Below are positions 55,957 through 64,000 of a stretch of DNA of 64,000 nucleotides, one piece after another. The number at the start of each line of letters is the position of its first letter. The stretch's first letter is position 1. Source of the DNA: Desmodesmus armatus (taxonomy: Eukaryota; Chlorophyta; Chlorophyceae; Sphaeropleales; Scenedesmaceae); the NCBI GenBank assembly GCA_007449985.2, contig VIIQ02000849.1, positions 62,001 to 126,000 on the forward strand. The letters are read 5' to 3'. The notes under the pieces were generated by a model. That model was not told the origin of the DNA. It did not search any database and was given only the letters and a program-made list of their open reading frames with translations. The position numbers were made by a program, and so were the translations under genes.

Positions 55957-58900
55957 ATGGTGCAGCCAGCGCCCCCTGGCCGCCCCCTCAGGGTGGCAGT
56001 AGTCAACGTCAACGGCCTCAATGCCATCCCACGGCAACTGGAGGTTTTCGCGTGGCTGCAATCGGAGCAGGTAGACGTCGCCCTGCTGTCTGAAACCCAC
56101 TGCACGGATGCTAACCAGGCCCAACAGTGGGTGCAGCAGGGCGCAGGGCCGGGTAGACCGTGGCGGGGCATGGGCTTCTGGTGCAACCAGCGCCAACAGG
56201 GGGGGAGGGCAGCGGGAGGAGTGGGTGTCTTGCTGTCACAACGGGTAGTGGGGGAGGCAGCAAAGGAGCCTCAAGTCATAAGTGAGGTGCAGCGGCCGGA
56301 CGGGGTGACGGTAGCAGCCCAGGGCACGGAAGGGGTGGCAGCAGTGGGAGGGCTGCTGGCGGATTTCTACGATCCTGCCAAGGGCGGCCTGTTCTCCTGC
56401 CATCCGACCGACCAGCAACAGCAGGATGTGATGCTGGCAGCAATAGATAAGCAGCTAGACGAGCAACATCAGCAGCAGTGCAGCGGGGAAGGGGAGGAGG
56501 GTACCCTGACAGGGCAGGAGGTGCAAGCGGCACTGGCCAGCTTGCCCCGGGCAAGGCCCCTGGCAGCGACGGGCTCACCTATGAGTTCTACACTGCCATG
56601 TGGGAGGTGGTGGGGCAGCCCCTGGTGGCAGCCTTCAACTACAGCTTCCAGCAGCCGGCGCTGCGGCTGTCCGAGTCGCAGCGGCTGGGCCTGATCGCCC
56701 TGATCTACAAGGGGGGTGGCAAGCCCAAAGCCGACCCTGCCAGCTATAGGCCCATCACCCTCTTAAACTGCGACCTCAAGATCATCGCCAAGGTGATGGT
56801 GCACAGGTTTGGGCCAGCTTGCGCCAGCGTCATAGACCCCACACAGACAGCGTTCGTGCCGGGGCGCGACATTGCAGACAACGTGCTGCTGCACCTGGAG
56901 GAAATCGACTACCTTCAGGAGGTGCAGCGGCCGGGCTGCATTGTCTTTTTAGACTTTGAGAAAGCCTACGACCGCCTCAACAGGGGGTGGTTGTTGCGCT
57001 GCATGGAGGCCATGGGGTTCCCTGAGAGCAGCAGGCGCTGGGTGCGCCTGCTGCTGGAGGGCACAGTAGGGCAGATAGTGTTCAATGGCGGCCACCGCAG
57101 CAGGGTGTTTGACATCCCTTCAGGCTGCGCGCAGGGCAGCCCCCTCAGCCCGCTTCTGTATGTCATAGCAGCACAGCCGCTAGCAGCCCGCTGCCGGCAG
57201 CTGCAGCGGGAGGGCAGGATCACCAGCATCAGCCTTCCTGACAGCCACGGCCCTGCGCCCTGCTGCCACCAGCACGCAGACGACACCACCCTGCACGCGG
57301 CTGCACCAGCCGATGTGGGCACCTTGCTGCAGCAGGCGGTGGCGCCGTTCTGTGCAGCCAGCGCAGCCAAGCTTAACGTTGACAAGAGCCGAGGTATGGG
57401 GCTAGTACTTCACAGCGGGTTGCAGGGTTTGGATGCAGCGACGGGGGTACAGTTTGTTAACACGACAGACACCCCTATCAAGCATCTGGGCATACTCCTA
57501 TCGGTCAGGGGGGCGACAGCCTTTGCCAGACAGCTTTTCCAGCAGCGGCTACACAGCATTGGGCGCCGGGCACGCACCTGGAGTAGGTACGACCTCACCC
57601 TGCTGGGCAGGTGTGAAGTCGCCCGGCAGGTGCTGGCCTCCTGCTTGGTGTACCATGCGCAGTTTGTGCCAGTGCCTGCCGACCTCATGCGCCTTATCCA
57701 GCGGCGCATCTCCGCCTTTGTGCTGGGGTTGGGGTGTATCCGCAACACCGACGACCGGCAGCTGCGATGGCGCCCAGCTCAGCAGGTGGCCAGCCTGCAG
57801 GCCAAGCAGGGTGGCATCGCCTGCGTGGATGTGCAGGCGCACGTCACCGCCATGCAGGCAAAGGTCATGGCAGCACTGCTGCACCCGCACAGGCACGCAT
57901 GGAAGCAGTTCATGCGGGCGAACCTGGACCGTGCAGCGCCGGGGGGGGGGAGCGGCTGCTGCTGCAGCAGCACTCCTCTGGACAGGCAGCAGCAGCACAG
58001 CGGCGGCGCCTCAGCGCTAGGCATGCAGCACACATTGCAGCGTTTCAGGCGCTGGGGCTGCACAGGAGGGTCTCCCACGAGGGCATGACAGTCGAGCAGA
58101 TACAACTGGAGCCAGTCATAGGGAACTACAGCGTGGCCAGCGCTGTCACAGGTGGGCTGTTCACCTCTGTCCCCAGCTTGCCCAGCACTCTGGTGCCCCG
58201 CCTGACGGGCACAACCCTTGGGCAGGTGGCGCCACGGCTGGCCTTTGTGCCAGCTACTGACGGCCTCGTGCTGCCAGAGGCATGGCAAGCGACTCTGCAG
58301 GCGCCAGCGCAGCCGCAGTGGCGCTTGGACCCACAGCGCAGGTGGGCTCGGCAGCAGGGCGAGGATGCAGCCCATTGGTATGACGTGCAGCAGGACGGCA
58401 GCCTCCGCTGCCTCGACGCAGAGCCGGACCTGCCACCGGACACGCAGCTGTCGCCGTGCCAGCCGCAGCATCACCACTGCCGACCAGATGGCAGCGTATG
58501 ATGCCCCCTGGATGCACGCCAGCCCAGCTCGCCAGCATGTCCGGCAGCGAGTGACAGACAGGGCAGCTACAGCAGCAGGGTCGCAGCCGACAGCCTGGCG
58601 ACAACAGTAGGACTTGCAGCACGTCGCTGCCCCTGCTGTGGATGACAGCAAGGACCCTCTGGAGCGGGGCCTGACGCCTGCTGCACCAGCCGACTCAGAC
58701 TGGATGGCAGCATACCGCCGGGCTGCTGACAAGCGCCTGCCGCGGCCGCTGAGGGTCTTTGGGTGGCAGATGCTCCATGCAGCCGTCATGGTTGGGGGCT
58801 GTAGGGTGTATGCTGCCACTAACATGCAGGAGTTGCTGAGGTGCTGCTGCCCGCAACCGCAGTGCCAACCGGGGCAGCAGCACCCTCCACAGCCGCAACA

Positions 58901-59469
58901 GCAGCAACACCTGGGCCAGGCTGGGGGGGTGCAACACCAGCAACAGCAGCAGGGACAAGTTGGGGAGGGAGGGCTGCTGCAGCCGCCGCCAACGCAGGCA
59001 GGCATGCTGCAGCAAGGGCAAGGTGGGGGCGGGGAAACACCCCAGCAGCAGCAGCGCAGCCAGGGTGGCGGTGGGGAAACACATCGGCAACTGCCACAGC
59101 AGCAGCAGCAGCTCCAGCAGCAATTGCAGGCTCCAGCTCCGAGCCCGGACAGCTACCAGCTCGAGTCTCTGTCCCACCTCTTTGTGCAGTGCCCGGTGGC
59201 AGTGGCCGTATGGGCGTGGTTTGCGCAGGTGTGGCACAGGGTGCAGCCAGGGAAAACGGTAGACTTTAGCAGCACCCGCATCCTATTGCTAGATGACAGC
59301 TCGTCATGACAGCATCCGCCTGAACTCTGGGGTGCCTTTATCTTGGCTCCGGGGCCGCAACCCTGAGCTGCTGCCGGAGCGGTTCGCCGCCAAATGGCAG
59401 CAGCCGGGGGTGCTGTACGCAGTGGGGGATGGCACTGGGCCCCGCCTTGTGCTGCCAGGGGATGCTTGA
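55957..59469 (+). pseudogene. LINE ORF2: endonuclease remnant, reverse transcriptase, zinc knuckle
   Basis: The N-terminus is the start of an APE-type endonuclease (LRVAVVNVNGLN, LEVFAWLQSEQVDVALLSET, GGVGVLLSQRV). It then jumps to the linker that precedes the transcriptase, so the catalytic half of the endonuclease is missing. The frame slips in CCCCGGG near 56547-56553. The transcriptase (56550-57800) keeps its motifs GSDGLTYEFY, SYRPITLLN, FLDFEKAYD, GCAQGSPLSPLLY and HADDTTLHA. A second slip occurs in a G run at 57942-57951, then a stop at 58606 and a deletion at about 59306 that removes the stretch between LLLDDSS and SIRLNSGVPLSWLRG. The zinc-binding segment LESLSHLFVQCPVAVAVWAW is at about 59165-59225. 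Not functional as written. Confidence 0.85.
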
Positions 59470-60335
59470 TGGGCCTCTTTTGGGGTGGGGATCCCTGGAC
59501 GAGGCATTTTGGGGCCACCAAAACATACAATCTACAAAAAAAGGGGGTGGGCTTATCCTGTTGCGATGCAGTAGGGATGGGGGTTGGGGTTTGGTTTCAG
59601 CCTTATTGGTGAGTGGTTTGTGCATACTTTGGGGGGCAGGTTCATGCTACCAGCCAAGGTTGGTGTGTGCACCCCGGCAGGGGGTGCTAGTGACTTAGAC
59701 CTTGTGCCGCCTTGCGCGGCGTTCCGATCGAGGTGAGTTTAGTAGCCGTGTGGTGTCGCCATGCTTTTGTATAGTTTCTGCTGTACCGCCTGCGTGACAG
59801 CCAGCAGTGACTATCGTAGACAATTTGCGGGTGCGTGGTGGAGCCCTGGTGTCTGCTTTCAGCAGGCTGCGCTGCAATGCGCCGCTCATTTGACCATGTG
59901 GTGAGGGTGGTGGCTTGCCCCTTCACAGGGTGGCGCCGGTCAGGTTGCGCCATCCTCTTGCCAGAGCCTTTGAGGGGTGGCTTTTGTTGCTTGACTCCGC
60001 TCTTGTAACCTGCTCACCCAGGAAAAAAAAAAGAAAAAAAATTGAGTCAGTGTGCGGCGCGTAGCGTCGGGTTGATGTCGGCGGCTGCCTCGTGATGGTG
60101 CGCAGCGGTGGTGGTGCGCAAAAATCATCTGGTGGGCTCTGATGAAAGACAAGAATAGTGTCTTCAAGCGTACCAACATGCGTCCCAATTGAGTCAGTGT
60201 GCGGCGCGTAGCGTCGGGTTGATGTCGGCTGCTGCCGCGTGATGGTGCGCAGCGGTGGTGGTGCACAAAAATCATCTGGTGGGCTCTGATGAAAGACAAA
60301 AATAGTGTCTTCAAGCGTATCAACATGCACCCCTC

Positions 60336-60364
60336 TTGAGTCAGTGAAAAATATTGAGTCAGTG
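60336..60364. repeat. A-rich micro-insertion between 11-bp direct repeats (satellite variant, five copies)
   Basis: TTGAGTCAGTG, AAAAATA, TTGAGTCAGTG. The same structure recurs at 61535-61563, 62529-62557, 62841-62869 and 63153-63181, in units that share other variants, so it was amplified with the array after one event. Confidence 0.8.
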
Positions 60365-60657
60365 TGCGGCGCGTAGCGTTAGGTTGATGTCGGCGGCTGC
60401 CGCGTGCTGGTGCGCAGCGGTGGTGGTGCGCAAAAATCATCTGGTGGGCTCTGATGAAAGACAAAAATAGTGTCTTCAAGCGTACCAACATACACCCCAA
60501 TTGAGTCAGTGTGCGGCGCGTCGCGTAGCGTCGGGTTGATGTCGGCGGCTACCGCGTGATGGTGTGCAGCGGTGGTTGTGCACAAAAATCATCTGGTGGG
60601 CTCTGATGAAAGACAAAAATAGTGTCTTCAAGCGTACCAACATGCACCCCAATTGAA

Positions 60658-60688
60658 TCAGTGTGCGGAAAAAAAAATCAGTGTGCGG
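60658..60688. repeat. A9 micro-insertion between 11-bp direct repeats
   Basis: TCAGTGTGCGG (60658-60668), A9 (60669-60677), TCAGTGTGCGG (60678-60688). In neighbouring satellite units the sequence occurs once without the A-run, giving the empty site. Confidence 0.85.
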
Positions 60689-63600
60689 CGCGTAGCGACG
60701 GGTTGATGTCGGCGGCTGCCGCGTGATGGTGCGCAGCGGTGGTTGTGCACAAAAATCATCTGGTGGGCTCTGATGAAAGACAAAAATAGTGTCTTCAAGC
60801 GTACCAACATGCACCGCAATTGAGTCAGTGTGCGGCGCGTAGCGTCGGGTTGATGTCGGCTGCTGCCGCGTGATGGTGCGCAGCGGTGGTGGTGCGCAAA
60901 AATCATCTGGTGGGCTCTGATGAAAGACAAAAATTGTGTCTTCAAGCGTACCAACATGCACCCCAATTGAGTCAGTGTGCGGCGCGTAGCGTCGGGTTGA
61001 TGTCGGCGGCTGCCGCGTGATGGTGCGCAGCGGTGGTGGTGCGCCAAAATCATCTGGTGGGCTCTGATGAAAGACAAAAATAGTGTCTTCAAGCGCACCA
61101 ACATGCACCCCAATTGAGTCAGTGTGCGGCGCGTTGCGTAGCGTCGGGTTGATGTCGGCGGCTGCCGCGTGATGGTGTGCAGCGGTGGTTGTGCACAAAA
61201 ATCATCTGGTGGGCTCTGATGAAAGACAAAAATAGTGTCTTCAAGCGTACCAACATGCACCCCTTATGAGTCAGTGAAAAATATTTTTTTTTCAGGGTGC
61301 GCAGCGGTGGTGGTGCGCAAAAATCATCTGGTGGGCTCTGATGGAAGACAAAAATAGTGTCTTCAAGCGTACCAACATGCACCCCAATTGAGTCAGTGTG
61401 CGGTGCGTAGCGTCGGGTTGATGTCGGCGGCTGCCGCGTGATGGTGCGCAGCGGTGGTGGTGCACAAAAATCATCTGGTGGGCTCTGACGAAAGACAAAA
61501 ATAGTGTCTTCAATCGTATCAACATGCACCCCAATTGAGTCAGTGAAAAATATTGAGTCAGTGTGCGGTGCGTAGCGTCGGGTTGATGTCGGCGGCTGCC
61601 GCGTGATGGTGCGCAGCGGTGGTGGTGCGCAAAAATCATCTGGTGGGCTCTGATGAAAGACAAAAATAGTGTCTTCAAGCGTATCAACATGCACCCCTTA
61701 TGAGTCAGTGAAAAATATTTTTTTTTCAGGGTGCGCAGCGGTGGTGGTGCGCAAAAATCATCTGGTGGGCTCTGATGAAAGACAAGAATAGTGTCTTCGA
61801 GCGTACCAACATGCACCCCAATTGAGTCAGTGTGCGGCGCGTAGCGTCGGGTTGATGTCGGCTGTTGCCGCGTGATGGTGCGCAGCGGTGGTGGTGCGCA
61901 AAAATCATCTGGTGGGCTCTGATGAAAGACAAAATAGTGTCTTCAAGCGTACCAACATGCACCGCAATTGAGTCAGTGCGCGGCGCGTAGCGTCGGGTTG
62001 ATGTCGGCGGCTGCCGCGTGATGGTGCGCAGCGGTGGTGGTGCGCCAAAATCATCTGGTGGGCTCTGATGAAAGACAAAAATAGTGTCTTCAAGCGTACC
62101 AACATGCACCCCAATTGAGTCAGTGTGCGGCGCGTAGCGTCGGGTTGATGTCGGCGGCTGCCACGTGATGGTGCGCAGCGGTGGTGGTGCGCAAAACCAT
62201 CTGGTGGGCTCTGATGAAAGACAAAAATAGTGTCTTCAAGCGTATCAACATGCACCCCTTATGAGTCAGTGAAAAATATTTTTTTTCAGGGTGCGCAGCG
62301 GTGGTGGTGCGCAAAAATCATCTGGTGGGCTCTGATGAAAGACAAGAATAGTGTCTTCGAGCGTACCAACATGCACCCCAATTGAGTCAGTGTGCGGCGC
62401 GTAGCGTCGGGTTGATGTCGGCTGTTGCCGCGTGATGGTGCGCAGCGGTGGTGGTGCGCAAAAATCATCTGGTGGGCTCTGATGAAAGACAAAAATAGTG
62501 TCTTCAAGCGTATCAACATGCACCCCTCTTGAGTCAGTGAAAAATATTGAGTCAGTGTGCGGCGCGTAGCGTCGGGTTGATGTCGGCGGCTGCCGCGTGC
62601 TGGTGCGCAGCGGTGGTGGTGCGCCAAAATCATCTGGTGGGCTCTGATGAAAGACATGAATAGTGTCTTCGAGCGTACCAACATGCGTCCCAATTGAGTC
62701 AGTGTGCGGCGCGTAGCGTCGGGTTGATGTCGGCGGCTGCCGCGTGATGGTGCGCAGCGGTGGTGGTGCACAAAAATCATCTGGTGGGCTCTGACGAAAG
62801 ACAAAAATAGTGTCTTCAATCGTATCAACATGCACCCCAATTGAGTCAGTGAAAAATATTGAGTCAGTGTGCGGTGCGTAGCGTCGGGTTGATGTCGGCG
62901 GCTGCCGCGTGATGGTGCGCAGCGGTGGTGTTGCGCAAAAATCATTTGGTGGGCTCTGATGAAAGACAAAAAAAGTGTCTTCAAGCGTACCAACATGCAC
63001 CCCAATTGAGTCAGTGTGCGGCGCGTAGCGTCGGGTTGATGTCGGCGGCTGCCGCGTGATGGTGCGCAGCGGTGGTGGTGCGCCAAAATCATCTGGTGGG
63101 CTCTGACGAAAGACAAAAATAGTGTCTTCAATCGTATCAACATGCACCTCAATTGAGTCAGTGAAAAATATTGAGTCAGTGTGCGGTGCGTAGCGTCGGG
63201 TTGATGTCGGCGGCTGCCGCGTGATGGTGCGCAGCGGTGGTGGTGCGCAAAAATCATCTGGTGGGCTCTGATGAAAGACAAAAATAGTGTCTTCAAGCGT
63301 ACCAACATGCACCCCAATTGAGTCAGTGTGCGGCGCGTAGCGTCGGGTTGATGTCGGCTGCTGCCGCGTGATGGTGCGCAGCGTTGGTGGTGCGCAAAAA
63401 TCATCTGGTGGGCTCTGATGAAAGACAAAAATAGTGTCTTCAAGCTTACCAACATGCACCCCAATTGAGTCAGTGTGCGGCGCGTAGCGTCGGGTTGATG
63501 TCGGCGGCTGCCGCGTGATGGTGCGCAGCGGTGGTGGTGCGCAAAAATCATCTGGTGGGCTCTGATGAAAGACAAAAATAGTGTCTTCAAGCGCACCAAC

Positions 63601-64000
63601 ATGCACCCCAATTGAGTCAGTGTGCGGCGCGTTGCGTAGCGTCGGGTTGATGTCGGCGGCTGCCGCGTGATGGTGCGCAGCGTTGGTGGTGCGCAAAAAT
63701 CATCTGGTGGGCTCTGATGAAAGACAAAAATAGTGTCTTCAAGCTTACCAACATGCACCCCAATTGAGTCAGTGTGCGGCGCGTAGCGTCGGGTTGATGT
63801 CGGCGGCTGCCGCGTGATGGTGCGCAGCGGTGGTGGTGCGCCAAAATCATCTGGTGGGCTCTGATGAAAGACAAAAATAGTGTCTTCAAGCGCACCAACA
63901 TGCACCCCAATTGAGTCAGTGTGCGGCGCGTTGCGTAGCGTCGGGTTGATGTCGGCGGCTGCCGCGTGATGGTGCGCAGCGGTGGTGGTGCACAAAAATC

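Larger units (their letters stand above)
53310..60042 (+). mobile_element. Nearly complete L1-type LINE (copy B)
   Basis: Layout: 5' UTR (about 53310-53704), ORF1 (53705-55956), ORF2 (55957-59469) and 3' UTR (59470-60042) with an A-rich tail that joins directly to satellite. The tail sequence is almost identical to the 47109 insertion, so the family was active recently. Copy B itself is defective, with frameshifts, a stop at 58606 and internal deletions in the endonuclease and the C-terminal region. The 5' flank is not satellite while the 3' flank is, and no target-site duplication could be matched. Confidence 0.88.
60043..64000. repeat. 147-bp satellite array with higher-order variants (runs off window)
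   Basis: About 27 tandem units. Standard spacing between ATTGAGTCAGTG landmarks is exactly 147 bp (for example 60969 to 61116, and 63320, 63467, 63614); units with an extra GTTGC are 152 bp. Shortened and variant junctions recur: TTGAGTCAGTG-AAAAATA-TTGAGTCAGTG five times, and AAAAATA-T8/9-CAGGGTGCGC three times. This indicates higher-order duplication. Long minus-strand frames (up to 569 codons) arise only because 147 is 49 codons. The array begins directly at the A-tail of LINE copy B. Confidence 0.97.

Noticed and set aside
62286..63995. Minus-strand open frames of 569, 476 and similar lengths in the satellite
   Set aside because: The 147-bp period is divisible by three, so any stop-free frame of one unit stays open through the array. 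Two different frames are open at once and frames switch at 152-bp units.
60043..64000. Regular repeats as a possible CRISPR array
   Set aside because: Units are head-to-tail with no unique spacers, the period is far too long, and the host is eukaryotic.

Overview
This window is eukaryotic nuclear DNA, most likely from a green alga (chlorophyte, volvocalean/chlorophycean style). The evidence is GC-rich coding DNA dense in CAG and GCA codons, genes cut by many GT-AG introns of roughly 60-450 bases, long Gln/Ala runs, serine-proline linkers of cell-wall type, TGTAA poly(A) signals, and L1-type LINEs. No bacterial operons, rRNA or CRISPR are present. I cannot name the species from sequence alone.

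Left part (1-42.8 kb) is gene-bearing. In order: a secreted modular Ala-rich/Ser-Pro protein (minus, runs off the left edge); a decayed LINE 3' half (about 3.1-6.6 kb); a plant-type tandem CCCH zinc-finger protein with a Gln-rich tail (minus, six exons, 10167-13244); a nuclear-looking Tudor-like protein with a very large Ala/Gln-rich last exon (plus, 15.5-20.7 kb); a NOP12/RBM34-type nucleolar two-RRM protein (plus, 25013-28596); an unidentified multi-exon helical protein (minus, 31.5-33.25 kb) head to head with a complete 13-exon ERMP1-type M28 metallopeptidase (plus, 33551-40615); and a small secreted His/Gly-rich protein (plus, 42458-42774). I built gene models by tracing splice sites and checking that exon phases agree. 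Two genes (NOP12 and the His-rich gene) need single missing bases inside C or G runs to read through, which points to assembly undercalls or recent decay.

Right part (43-64 kb) is a retrotransposon and satellite block. It holds at least four L1-clade LINE copies (A: 46.86-50.94 kb; B: 53.3-60.04 kb with ORF1, ORF2, a 3' UTR and an A-tail; C: 43.3-44.6 kb; D: an internally deleted element at 45.6-46.4 kb), a tRNA-headed SINE (51.92-52.39 kb) whose 3' end copies the LINE tail, a second headless SINE copy, free-standing LINE tails with target-site duplications, a 254-bp inverted repeat, and a 147-bp tandem satellite that fills 60043-64000 and has an outlier block at 45.2-45.6 kb. Within this block several insertions consist of little more than an A-run between 9-11 bp direct repeats.

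The most unusual material is (i) the interacting LINE-SINE-satellite block, which may be centromeric or pericentromeric, including the A-tail-only scars, and (ii) the secreted Ala-rich modular protein at the left edge. I found no clear defence or biosynthetic system.
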